From positions 1 to 16,358 of the forward strand of contig JACMLK010000205.1 of the NCBI GenBank assembly GCA_014379665.1: a DNA stretch of 16,358 bases, read 5' to 3'. Below, piece after piece: positions 5,936-13,610 of this stretch. The translations under genes were made by a program, and so were the position numbers. The DNA comes from Saprospiraceae bacterium. Lineage in GTDB: Bacteria > Bacteroidota > Bacteroidia > Chitinophagales > Saprospiraceae. How positions within the stretch are numbered: position 1 is the first letter of the stretch; each line of letters begins with the position of its first letter. Below the pieces are notes generated by a model. The model was not told the DNA's origin and searched no databases. It worked only from the letters and a program-made list of their open reading frames with translations.

Positions 5936-8542
5936 ATGAGATCAGGCAGTTTTTATTTTTTGGTATTTTTATATCTTACCAGTGTAGTGTCCTGTAATCA
6001 TGAGGACACCTCGTGTCATGTACTAAAAAACATATTGCTGTTAAAAGAAAAACAGGACTTCACCAATCTCAAATACTACCTTATGTTTAAGGTAGATAAG
6101 ACTACCTTAAATGAACCTGTAGCTACTATTGTTCTTCTGGAAAAAAAACTTATGGGTTTGGATCAGGACGTGCAGTTTAATCAAAATTATCGATCGCTTG
6201 ACCTTCTGATTGCTGCACTCTCAATTGTAGAAGATGAAAAACAAGTAGCTTCAGCAGATGCATTTTCTACCTATCTGGAACATGATGATCAAATACTGAA
6301 AAACGATGTGATTACTGGGTATATTTCATCTATAATTTCAGAACCGTTTGACAAAATCAAGGCGAATACTACATATCTACATGAATACAAAGATAAATGT
6401 CTTCATAACCAGGTAAATGATCCGTGGCTCCGTAGATATTTCAAATTGCAGGGCAATGTATTAAGACTTAATGAAATAAGTGCGGAAGCCGACTTTGAAT
6501 ATGCCAAAATTTATGCTTCAGCTACACTCAGTGAGGTGATAAATGAGGACTACATGCCCGATTGTCCATCAACGGCTTCTCGCCTGGGTTTTAAGATAAT
6601 TATGAGTAAAATCAATTCATCGGATACGTTGTATTTGTATGCGTATTTTAATCTGGTTTTAAATTTACAAAAAAGCCGGTATCTGAATGAAAAATATAAG
6701 TCTATCAGATATCTAAATCTAATGGTGGACGGAAAACCTTTTCCACCTTCATTTTACGATTTTATCCCTACACAGGATTGCGCATACCATTATTTTTCGA
6801 ATGTTTATTTTTATGATTATCTTGGAAATAAAGATGAAGTATTAAACTATTTAAACTTGATTCATTATCATACTGAGCCTGATGATTGTAGTTATTTCAG
6901 ACAATTGGCTGTTAAAGAATTTATCAATTATTATAATCAAAACGGATCACAAGACGATGCACTTGAGCTATTGAGAAAATCGGGTCAATCGTCCGTTTGT
7001 AATCCCCTGATTCACCGAAAGGATATTAAAGTTCAAAGCGCCATTAATGCTTTAAATATTTATATGGAAAGGTGTGAAAACGGATCAGGTGAATTTTGCC
7101 GGTTAGCGGATTCTGTAGCTGTAGCACTAAATAATCACATGGATGAAGTAACCTTTGACCATATGCATTACTCAGATTATGCCGCCACATTTGCCATCAA
7201 AAGATTACAAATATTGTCCAGCCGCGCGATGGCTGATAAAACTGATCTGGATGAACTCATAGAAATATTCCAGACCGGTAAGGCCAGACAACTCATGATT
7301 CATCATGAGTTGCATAAAAACAATATGGTTTCCGCAGATACATTGAATGCTTTGAAAAAATTTGAACAGGAAATCAATAATATCAGTAGCAAAATAAATG
7401 CAGATAAATCTGACCTTGTCATCGGTCATAAACTACACCATGATTTACTTATCAAATATGAGCAAAAAAGAGATTATCAAAATTCCATTAAAATCATACA
7501 CCATAAATCATTGTCATTTCCAAGTACCAATGGAAAAACGTTGCAACACAAACTCAAAAGTAATCGTGCTCAATTAATCGACATCATGCATAATGACCAA
7601 CATTTATTTGTGTTGCATGTAAGGCAGGATACCTTTCAATTGATAAAAACGGATCTGACACAGGAATTGAAGGACAGTCTCAATGAATATAAGGCTCTGA
7701 TCAAAAATCAGTATTCGGACCTTAACCGGATAACTAAGTGCGGGCGATTTCTTTATTTAAATTTATTTAAAGATTTGATCACAGAAAAGTATCCCCATAT
7801 TTATTTTTCTCCAACCGGCATATTTTCGGATTTTCCTTTAGAAACTCTGGTCACTCCTGATGGAAAAAACATAGTGGATAAATTTACGACCAGATATTTA
7901 TTCAACATGTCCATGATAGGGGATCAAAGAGATTCTGTGACATTTTCGGATATCAGTATGATGTCCTACACGGATCAGACGACCCTCACCCAAAGAATCC
8001 TGCCATATGCAGAATTAATTTTTGCAGCGCAGGAGAGTAACGCCATTTCGATTTTATACCCCGGACACAGGATACGAAGCGGATTTCAATGCAATCGTGA
8101 GTCGCTGGGAAAGGCAATAACTTCAGACATCGTTCATATATCTACTCATGCGGTATCAGACCCTTCCAATCCGCTTAACAATTATCTGATTCTGAGAAAT
8201 GGCAAAAAAGAAGACCGCTTTTATGGTTTTGAATTTGCTAAAATGGACATTAAAGCCAAATTGGTTGTACTTAATGGTTGTGAGACACAAATTGGGCCTG
8301 AATTCAAAGGCGAAGGCACATTTTCACTGGCGCGAAATCTTGTTGATAAAGGCATACCCAATGTCATTTGCACCAAATGGAAGATCAACGATCAAAGTGC
8401 GTATTTGCTGATGAAGTCATTTTATACCAATCTAAAGCAACGGCAAGGTGTCGAAAAGGCTCTGCAACATGCCATTCTTTATTTAAAAGAACAGCCTAAT
8501 TTCAGACATCCTTATTTTTGGGGAGGATATGGGTTGTTTTGA
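5936..8542 (+). CDS. Lipoprotein with C-terminal CHAT (caspase-like) protease domain
   Basis: The 868-aa protein begins with a lipoprotein signal: MRSGS, a hydrophobic stretch, then the lipobox VVSC with Cys20, followed by NHED. The long middle (about 25-540) looks all-helical and TPR-like but degenerate. Near residue 440 it carries 'LIEIFQTGKARQL', a segment I associate with CHAT proteins. The CHAT domain covers about 560-868. It has His738 in 'HISTHAVSDP' and Cys782 in 'LVVLNGCETQIG', the expected catalytic dyad 44 residues apart. It ends with 'SLARNLVDKGIPNVICTKW' and 'HPYFWGGYGLF', as in the family. CHAT domains are relatives of caspases and separases that cut proteins. I prefer ATG 5936 to the TTG three codons upstream. 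It converges on, and abuts, the sigma operon. Family call certain; proteolytic activity and target are inference. Confidence 0.93.
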   Translation: MRSGSFYFLVFLYLTSVVSCNHEDTSCHVLKNILLLKEKQDFTNLKYYLMFKVDKTTLNEPVATIVLLEKKLMGLDQDVQFNQNYRSLDLLIAALSIVEDEKQVASADAFSTYLEHDDQILKNDVITGYISSIISEPFDKIKANTTYLHEYKDKCLHNQVNDPWLRRYFKLQGNVLRLNEISAEADFEYAKIYASATLSEVINEDYMPDCPSTASRLGFKIIMSKINSSDTLYLYAYFNLVLNLQKSRYLNEKYKSIRYLNLMVDGKPFPPSFYDFIPTQDCAYHYFSNVYFYDYLGNKDEVLNYLNLIHYHTEPDDCSYFRQLAVKEFINYYNQNGSQDDALELLRKSGQSSVCNPLIHRKDIKVQSAINALNIYMERCENGSGEFCRLADSVAVALNNHMDEVTFDHMHYSDYAATFAIKRLQILSSRAMADKTDLDELIEIFQTGKARQLMIHHELHKNNMVSADTLNALKKFEQEINNISSKINADKSDLVIGHKLHHDLLIKYEQKRDYQNSIKIIHHKSLSFPSTNGKTLQHKLKSNRAQLIDIMHNDQHLFVLHVRQDTFQLIKTDLTQELKDSLNEYKALIKNQYSDLNRITKCGRFLYLNLFKDLITEKYPHIYFSPTGIFSDFPLETLVTPDGKNIVDKFTTRYLFNMSMIGDQRDSVTFSDISMMSYTDQTTLTQRILPYAELIFAAQESNAISILYPGHRIRSGFQCNRESLGKAITSDIVHISTHAVSDPSNPLNNYLILRNGKKEDRFYGFEFAKMDIKAKLVVLNGCETQIGPEFKGEGTFSLARNLVDKGIPNVICTKWKINDQSAYLLMKSFYTNLKQRQGVEKALQHAILYLKEQPNFRHPYFWGGYGLF

Positions 8543-8545
8543 TCA
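8540..8545. other. Abutting convergent stop codons, TGATCA
   Basis: The CHAT gene ends with TGA at 8540-8542, and the minus-strand lipoprotein gene ends with TGA, read as TCA, at 8543-8545. No base separates the two genes, so neither can have a terminator before the other's coding region, and their transcripts should overlap at the 3' ends. Confidence 0.9.
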
Positions 8546-8986
8546 GTGCTTTTTTGGAATCGCTTCTTCCCAAAGTCTGATTTTCTCCCGCCGAATCTTC
8601 AAGTGAGAATTTAAGTGAAATGTCACATAGTCTTCCTGTTTATTGAATTTATGAGTAACAATTAATTCATTTGTACTATCTTTCTCTATAAAATTTTTAT
8701 AGGAATTAAGATATCTGTAATTGGCATTTTTTATTACCACCCCTACATCTATCGACGAATCCTTTTTAAAATGGTTTACAATCCAGCTTTGTCTAATATT
8801 TGCAAATCTTTCATGATTTATATCGCATAAACAATCATGATCCCGGCATGGCTCCTGTAAACAAAACAGGTAGGTAAGACATAAATGTTTTGTGTCCAAA
8901 TCCAGTACTCTTGGGGAAAAATAATGACAACCCCCGGTAAAAATCAGGATACCAATTAAAACTGATTTATTTAATTTTTTTAGCAT
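8543..8986 (-). CDS. Small Cys-rich putative lipoprotein, last gene of sigma operon
   Basis: The 147-aa product starts with MLKKLNKS, a hydrophobic stretch and the lipobox FTGGC (Cys20). After lipidation it would keep Cys36, 42, 47, 52 and 54 in a cluster (CX5CX4CX4CXC). These could form disulfides in the periplasm or bind a metal. The C-terminal half is mixed beta and charged helix (LKIRREKIRLWEEA). I do not recognise the family. I chose ATG 8986 over a TTG at 9004 because it places the signal peptide correctly. It overlaps the end of the metzincin-like gene by 20 bp, which argues for translational coupling and one operon. Function unknown. Confidence 0.75.
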   Translation of the reverse strand: MLKKLNKSVLIGILIFTGGCHYFSPRVLDLDTKHLCLTYLFCLQEPCRDHDCLCDINHERFANIRQSWIVNHFKKDSSIDVGVVIKNANYRYLNSYKNFIEKDSTNELIVTHKFNKQEDYVTFHLNSHLKIRREKIRLWEEAIPKKH

Positions 8987-9758
8987 ATGGCAAATCGTTG
9001 GCAACTATCAAATCACTTAATTTATATTTATATATCATTTTCCCAGAATCATTTCCCATGATATTACCCACATCATCCATAAGTTCCCCGGAATGCAGAA
9101 TAAATTTCTCTGATGTCAAATTAGCGGGATTGTCATCATCAGCCAGGTATAAGGTGTGTCCAATTTCATGACTATAAGCAAGCTCATTATTCTGATACAA
9201 TTCTGAAATATATATTATGGGAAAAGGAATGCTATCGTCAAAAATATTGCCAACGGTCCTACAACAAATTGTGCCTGCTGTTGATCCCGTGTTGCTTATG
9301 ACACTTTCAATTTTTATTAATATGTTTTTTATTCCGCTAGTACTGTCAGCACGACTTAGTGGATTGTTGTAAATGACAAAATTATAATTTATAAAATTAT
9401 CTTCTAAAATAGCAAATGCGTTAAACAAAGCTCTTAATATATTTGAATCAAAATAAGTACCAACATATGGTCTGATATTAATTGTAATTGGTTGCTGTAT
9501 TATATATTCTTTCTTAGAATTGTCAATTATAAAATCTTGAGTCAGACAATACGATGAATCCAGGGGTGGGGAATCTAAATTGTCCCTTAATCTGTATGTC
9601 GGAGGTGAATTGTTAGGCAAGACTTCAACCACATTTGACAGAATTACCGGTCTTTCGTCACCAGGATCCGGGTCCGGGACGACTACCACTTTATGGCAGC
9701 AAGCTGTTAACAAAGAAATAATAATAATGGTGCTACAATAAAATTTTAAAGATTTCAT
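8967..9758 (-). CDS. Putative metzincin-like zinc metalloprotease lipoprotein
   Basis: The 263-aa protein has a lipoprotein signal ending LLTAC (Cys20), followed by a second Cys and a Pro/Asp linker (VVVVPDPDPGDE). Residues 197-207 read HEIGHTLYLAD. This fits the zinc-protease pattern HExxHxxxxxD, with His197 and His201 as metal ligands, Glu198 as the catalytic base and Asp207 as a possible third ligand. Twenty-seven residues later comes 'GNIMG' with Met234, the place and form of a metzincin Met-turn. The usual Gly in HExxHxxG is Tyr204, and the third ligand is Asp rather than His, as in snapalysin-type enzymes. The start ATG overlaps the previous gene's stop (ATGA), showing tight coupling. 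Substrate unknown; activity inferred from motifs only. Confidence 0.7.
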   Translation of the reverse strand: MKSLKFYCSTIIIISLLTACCHKVVVVPDPDPGDERPVILSNVVEVLPNNSPPTYRLRDNLDSPPLDSSYCLTQDFIIDNSKKEYIIQQPITINIRPYVGTYFDSNILRALFNAFAILEDNFINYNFVIYNNPLSRADSTSGIKNILIKIESVISNTGSTAGTICCRTVGNIFDDSIPFPIIYISELYQNNELAYSHEIGHTLYLADDDNPANLTSEKFILHSGELMDDVGNIMGNDSGKMIYKYKLSDLIVANDLPYAKKIK

Positions 9759-10462
9759 TGTCCCAGATGTCTATGCTGCAAACTCATGCTTTCAATGACT
9801 TTTTTGTTATCTTGTGACGTACTATAATCAATATACCAGGGTTCAGGAAATGATGCAGTCAGAATATCAAGCAAAGCATTGGTGGCATTATCGTCTTTTT
9901 TCGAATAAAATTCCTGAGTCACATAAGGAAGGCTTGTAGTTCTGTCTTCAAAGATTATTTTATAACGATATAGCTGGTCGTTCACCCCAGTTTTATCGAC
10001 GTAGTGGTATTTGGTATGTGAGGGCGCTCCATCGTTTTCGTGGTCATAAAAATACTTTAACTGAATATTCCCAAATTTATTCAAGGCATTAACTATGGTG
10101 CGTGTATTAAGTGATACGGGTCGAATACGGTTGTCTTTTGTCAGTGAATCCGCATATATTAATTCATCCTGCATTTTTAATTTAAAAAATACCCAATCAT
10201 TTTTAATAATATTGTAAGAAGTATTAAGCGCAGATTTTTTAAAAAGGAAACTTGCCTTAGCTCCTTGAGTATTATTACTTTGCATCACATCCTGATAAAA
10301 AGTAATTACGCCAGTAGGGTTATTGTTATTCAGTAATTCAACTCTTCCTAATAAATAATTATAACCTACCCCATCGATGACAACAGGTATAGATTTTTTG
10401 GTACAACATGAGCTTACAAAAAACATTACAGCTACAATAAGAAATAAGTTTAGGTTTTTCAT
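9755..10462 (-). CDS. Putative lipoprotein of unknown function
   Basis: The 235-aa product begins MKNLNLFLIV and has the lipobox VSSC with Cys19 and a second Cys at 20, followed by TKK. This Cys-Cys arrangement matches the next lipoprotein in the operon. The rest looks mainly beta with aromatic residues and charged loops ('YKIIFEDRTTSLPYVTQEFYSKKDD'). I recognise no family. I chose ATG 10462 over an upstream GTG at 10507 because the extra 15 residues (MLNEYLILKIKIKKK) would precede an otherwise complete signal peptide. It starts 51 bp after the anti-sigma-like gene and ends in a 4-bp ATGA overlap with the metzincin-like gene. The position suggests it is part of the sigma regulon. Confidence 0.75.
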   Translation of the reverse strand: MKNLNLFLIVAVMFFVSSCCTKKSIPVVIDGVGYNYLLGRVELLNNNNPTGVITFYQDVMQSNNTQGAKASFLFKKSALNTSYNIIKNDWVFFKLKMQDELIYADSLTKDNRIRPVSLNTRTIVNALNKFGNIQLKYFYDHENDGAPSHTKYHYVDKTGVNDQLYRYKIIFEDRTTSLPYVTQEFYSKKDDNATNALLDILTASFPEPWYIDYSTSQDNKKVIESMSLQHRHLGQ

Positions 10463-10513
10463 TTTCTTTTTGATTTTAATTTTTAATATTAAGTATTCGT
10501 TTAACACAAAAGG

Positions 10514-11227
10514 TTACCCTTTTTTCGTTTTATTTTTTATATTATCGTACAGAGATTGGTAATGGTTATCTACTCCGTCATATACGGCATCAATCTTCCT
10601 GATGGCTTCTTGTTCGTCCCCTTTTTGAATCAGCCAGATGATTTCAAGGTAAGTTACCCTGTCTTTCAGCGAGGGAACAGACTTTAACACATCTAAATAC
10701 TGACTTGATTTTGCTGTATTTTTTTCTTTAATATACATTTCAGTAAGCCAGTATTTCAGCATGACAGAGTCCGGAAAGGTTGATATTTCATTCTCAAGCA
10801 CAGTTATAGCTTCATGCTGATGACCTGTAAGATAATCACTGATGATGAGCTGGAGTTTGTCTTCACCCCCTCTTTCGACCGGCCATACCGGTTCTTCATA
10901 TATCTGAGCAAACAGTGTATTATCCTGCTGAATGTCATGTGTTGTTTTTTGTGTCCACCAAATAATAACAGAAAACATTACCAATATTAGCGCCAAAAGT
11001 ATCCACCATTTTTTGTAGTGAAGAAATATATTTCCTTTATTTGAAGTTACTTTTGATAAGTGACCGAGAATCTCGTCTTCGATAATGGCAGAAGCCACTA
11101 CTCTTGCCAACCGGTATTTTTCAACTTCCTGACGAAACTTATCATCCGATTTGAGTCTGTTTTCAAAAAGGATTTGCTCTTCCAAGTTCAGTGCATTGTC
11201 TGTATATTTTTCAATCAAATCGCTCAT
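10514..11227 (-). CDS. Membrane anti-sigma-like protein with periplasmic helical (TPR-like) domain
   Basis: Three parts are visible in 237 residues. The N-terminus (1-60) reads 'IEKYTDNALNLEEQILFENRLKSDDKFRQEVEKYR', in two stretches that I recognise as the start of non-zinc anti-sigma or sigma-associated proteins in Bacteroidota. There is no HxxxCxxC zinc motif. A single membrane helix follows at about 74-91, preceded by HYKK, so the N-terminus should be cytoplasmic. The periplasmic remainder is helical with TPR-like spacing ('AITVLENEISTFPDSVMLKYWLTEMYIKEKN'). The start ATG overlaps the sigma factor stop by one base (TGATG), which fits stoichiometric co-translation of a sigma/anti-sigma pair. 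The topology is what a protease-controlled regulator needs. Anti-sigma activity is inferred from position and architecture. Confidence 0.7.
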   Translation of the reverse strand: MSDLIEKYTDNALNLEEQILFENRLKSDDKFRQEVEKYRLARVVASAIIEDEILGHLSKVTSNKGNIFLHYKKWWILLALILVMFSVIIWWTQKTTHDIQQDNTLFAQIYEEPVWPVERGGEDKLQLIISDYLTGHQHEAITVLENEISTFPDSVMLKYWLTEMYIKEKNTAKSSQYLDVLKSVPSLKDRVTYLEIIWLIQKGDEQEAIRKIDAVYDGVDNHYQSLYDNIKNKTKKG

Positions 11228-11841
11228 CACTTCAACAAATTTAATAAGCTGATTTTTAATGCCGGCTTTTGTTCAATGAGTACAATTAATTCAGCAAGAC
11301 AAAGATGTTTTTTCTTCTTAGCCATACCGGCACTCTTATAACCAAGAAAACCGGCAATTTCTTCCATACTGTATCCACTGCTCCAGTACATGAGCACGCT
11401 TCTGCATTTTTCACCAATCATGCCTATGATTTTTTGTATCTCAGTTCGGCGTTCATCCCGGAGTATATACTGTTCGGTTTGATGCTGGTCAGACGCCAGT
11501 CCCTGAAATTTAGCTTCATCGAGTGATTCTGTTAGTCCAAAACCGGGTTTACTTAATTCCGTCATCAACCTGTTTCTGGCGATAGTATATACATATGCTC
11601 TGACGTCTGTGATCTCTGAAACTTCCTTTCCTAATACCAGGGTCTTAAAAAACATTACAATTGTATTTTGGAATAATTCTTCAAATTCATCTGAAGATAA
11701 ATTATACTTCAATTTCAATTGTCTGATTCCCTTTTTTAGTTCTTCATCGTTATACAACATGGATGTAAACTTTTCTCTAAACCTGCTCTCTGCTTTTAGT
11801 TGCATCACCTCAGCTTTACCAAGAATCCAGACATTATTCAC
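11227..11841 (-). CDS. ECF-type sigma-70 family RNA polymerase sigma factor
   Basis: The 204-aa protein has a sigma region 2-like part at about 25-100 ('DEFEELFQNTIVMFF', then 'VRAYVYTIARNRLM', which binds core polymerase and the -10 element). It also has region 4 at about 130-188 with a helix-turn-helix 'YSMEEIAGFLGYKSAGMAKKKKHLC' in two helices. The 'SMEEIA..LGY.S...KKKK' form is frequent in Bacteroidota sigma factors of this class. The first codon may be GTG 11841, or ATG 11805 if the first 12 residues are not translated. It heads a compact operon: a 1-bp overlap with the anti-sigma-like gene, then three lipoprotein genes. Its own upstream region lacks a clear TTG/TAnnTTTG promoter, which would fit autoregulation. 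Confidence 0.88.
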   Translation of the reverse strand: MNNVWILGKAEVMQLKAESRFREKFTSMLYNDEELKKGIRQLKLKYNLSSDEFEELFQNTIVMFFKTLVLGKEVSEITDVRAYVYTIARNRLMTELSKPGFGLTESLDEAKFQGLASDQHQTEQYILRDERRTEIQKIIGMIGEKCRSVLMYWSSGYSMEEIAGFLGYKSAGMAKKKKHLCLAELIVLIEQKPALKISLLNLLK

Positions 11842-11863
11842 AACAGACTATTTATGACATTAA

Positions 11864-11873
11864 AAAGTGACCC
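11864..11873 (-). promoter_or_regulatory. Motif AAAGTGACCC upstream of the sigma operon
   Basis: It is identical to the 10-mer at 5862-5871 upstream of the CHAT gene, but in the opposite orientation relative to its gene. It may be an operator or sigma-specific element shared by the two units. Confidence 0.3.
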
Positions 11874-11954
11874 AAATTATGTAATAAAAGTTTACATTAC
11901 CTATTTATAATATACTTTTTTAAAATATAAACAGGAAATATTAGAAAAGAGATC

Positions 11955-12002
11955 AAGGTTAAGGTTAAGATTGAGATTGAGATTAAGGTTGAAATTGAGA
12001 TT
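11955..12002. repeat. Eight tandem purine-rich hexamers
   Basis: The units are AAGGTT, AAGGTT, AAGATT, GAGATT, GAGATT, AAGGTT, GAAATT and GAGATT, fitting RARRTT. The phase is unbroken at 6 bp for 48 bp. Confidence 0.8.
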
Positions 12003-12011
12003 GTTGAAGTA

Positions 12012-12060
12012 AAAAGTGAAAAGTAAAAAGTGAAAAGTAAAAAGTAAAAAGTGAAAAGTG
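12012..12060. repeat. Seven perfect tandem AAAAGTR heptamers
   Basis: Seven consecutive 7-bp units AAAAGT[G/A] are perfect apart from the last base, in the order G, A, G, A, A, G, G. Degenerate copies continue to about 12090. The AAAGT core and 7-bp period recall the GTTSAAA array at 2422-2530. Confidence 0.85.
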
Positions 12061-12219
12061 AATGGTGGAAAGGGAAAAGAGAAAAGTGATGAGGTAGGTC
12101 ATAATATGAGCAAAGGCACCGACACTCACATATTTTAAGGTACTGTGAAATATTGGGCTGACTATGGCAGGTGTGGGTTCTATAAATGGTAGCGCCTCTA
12201 GATGCCAAACAGATTTTGT

Positions 12220-13578
12220 CTACAATGCCTGAATAATGTCGTATTGTGTCAGCACTGTCAGATCTCCTGACCTGTCTTCGACAATCACAGCAGGGATGTT
12301 TTTGGATATATATTTGTTAAGGTCCCTTACTGGCAGATCCATTGCTACTTTAGGGAAGGGTGTGCCCATAATTTCTGAAACTTGTTTCTCCCCGTTGTGC
12401 AACGGATTGCTTAAAATAAATTCCAAAATATGGCTTTCGGTGACAGAGCCCGCTATTTCTTTACCTTTCAGCACCGGCAATTGTGAAATATCCAGTTCCT
12501 TCATCAGGTTTAGCACCTGTTTTACACTGTCTTCAGCAAGCACAGATATAAATTTTTTATCCCTTTTCGCCTGGATGAGGTCCCTGACCTTGAGTTCACT
12601 ATCGAGAAATCCTCTTTCGCGCATCCAATCATCGTTGTAGAGCTTACCCACATAACGGCTACCATGATCATGAAATAATATCACCACCACGTCTTCAGGT
12701 TTGAGATGATCTTTTAACTGCTGTAATCCTGCCAGAGCTGAACCGGCACTATACCCAAGCAAAAGACCTTCTTCACGTGCCAGTCTACGTGCAGCAAGTG
12801 CGGCATCTTTGTCTGTCACTTTCTCAAAAAGATCTATCAGACTGAAGTCCACATTTTTTGGCAGGATATCCTCGCCAATACCCTCCGTGATATAAGGATA
12901 TATTTCCTTTTTGTCAAAAATCCCGGTTTCATGGTACTTTTTAAATACAGAACCGTAGGTATCAATACCCCAGATCTGTACCTTTGGATTCTGTTCTTTA
13001 AGGTACTTTGCCACCCCTGAAATAGTTCCACCGGTGCCGACACCAACCACGAAGTGGGTAATTTTACCATCTGTTTGTTGCCATATTTCCGGACCTGTAC
13101 TTTCATAGTGCGCTTCCCGATTCGAAAGATTATCATATTGGTTGAGCCAGGCTGAATTTGGTATTTCTTTACTTAATTTTTCGGCTACAGAGTAGTATGA
13201 TCTTGGATCATCAGGTTCGACATTGGTAGGACATACGATAACCTCAGCGCCCACTGCTCTGAGCATATCCATTTTTTCTTTGGATTGTTTATCACTGGTG
13301 GTAAAAATACATTTGTATCCCTTGACAGCCGCCGCAAGTGCTATTCCCATACCGGTATTGCCTGAGGTGCACTCTATGAAAGTACCACCCGGTTTGATTC
13401 TTCCTTGTTTTTCGGCATCTTCCACCATTTTCAGAGCCATTCTGTCTTTGGTAGAATGCCCCGGATTAAATGTTTCTATTTTACCCAGGACGAGACAAGG
13501 GAAATCTGCTACCACCTTATTCAACTTTACCATAGGGGTATTGCCTATCGTTTCCAGAATATTATTCCGATAATCCAT
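12220..13578 (-). CDS. Cystathionine beta-synthase with C-terminal CBS domain pair
   Basis: This PLP enzyme joins homocysteine and serine into cystathionine, in cytoplasmic sulfur amino-acid metabolism. The 452-aa protein has the fold-type II landmarks. NPGHSTKDR holds the PLP Lys44, SGNTG is at 72-76, the phosphate loop GTGGT is at 181-185, 'EGIGED' is at 232-237, and Ser in 'GYSAGS' contacts the PLP ring. 'FHDHGSRYVGKLYNDDWM' closes the catalytic domain. Two CBS domains follow at about 330-390 and 398-452, which in this family sense ligands and modulate activity. A plain cysteine synthase would lack the CBS pair and be about 310 aa. ATG 13578 is preferred to the TTG one codon upstream. It has its own strong promoter at 13611-13641. 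Confidence 0.93.
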   Translation of the reverse strand: MDYRNNILETIGNTPMVKLNKVVADFPCLVLGKIETFNPGHSTKDRMALKMVEDAEKQGRIKPGGTFIECTSGNTGMGIALAAAVKGYKCIFTTSDKQSKEKMDMLRAVGAEVIVCPTNVEPDDPRSYYSVAEKLSKEIPNSAWLNQYDNLSNREAHYESTGPEIWQQTDGKITHFVVGVGTGGTISGVAKYLKEQNPKVQIWGIDTYGSVFKKYHETGIFDKKEIYPYITEGIGEDILPKNVDFSLIDLFEKVTDKDAALAARRLAREEGLLLGYSAGSALAGLQQLKDHLKPEDVVVILFHDHGSRYVGKLYNDDWMRERGFLDSELKVRDLIQAKRDKKFISVLAEDSVKQVLNLMKELDISQLPVLKGKEIAGSVTESHILEFILSNPLHNGEKQVSEIMGTPFPKVAMDLPVRDLNKYISKNIPAVIVEDRSGDLTVLTQYDIIQAL

Positions 13579-13610
13579 CAAATACTATTAATTTATGAAA
13601 AAATATTCTG

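Larger units (their letters stand above)
11842..12219. other. Gene-free region with purine-rich tandem arrays
   Basis: The region lies upstream of the sigma operon and downstream of the CBS gene. An open minus-strand frame at 11897-12208 is only the translation of the repeat arrays and I reject it as a gene. AAAGTGACCC occurs at 11864-11873, 23 bp from the sigma GTG. The arrays at 11955-12002 and 12012-12060 are listed separately. From 12061 to 12090 the heptamers degrade. From 12091 to 12209 I see nothing I can name. Confidence 0.6.

Noticed and set aside
7205..7429. 74-residue minus-strand frame inside the CHAT gene
   Set aside because: It is antisense shadow in the helical middle region, with no start signal or conserved pattern.
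11897..12208. 103-residue open frame on the minus strand rich in Phe, Leu, Ser and Thr
   Set aside because: Its central part is simply the translation of the hexamer and heptamer arrays (FTFYFLLFTFYFSLF), and the ends show no start signal or family resemblance.
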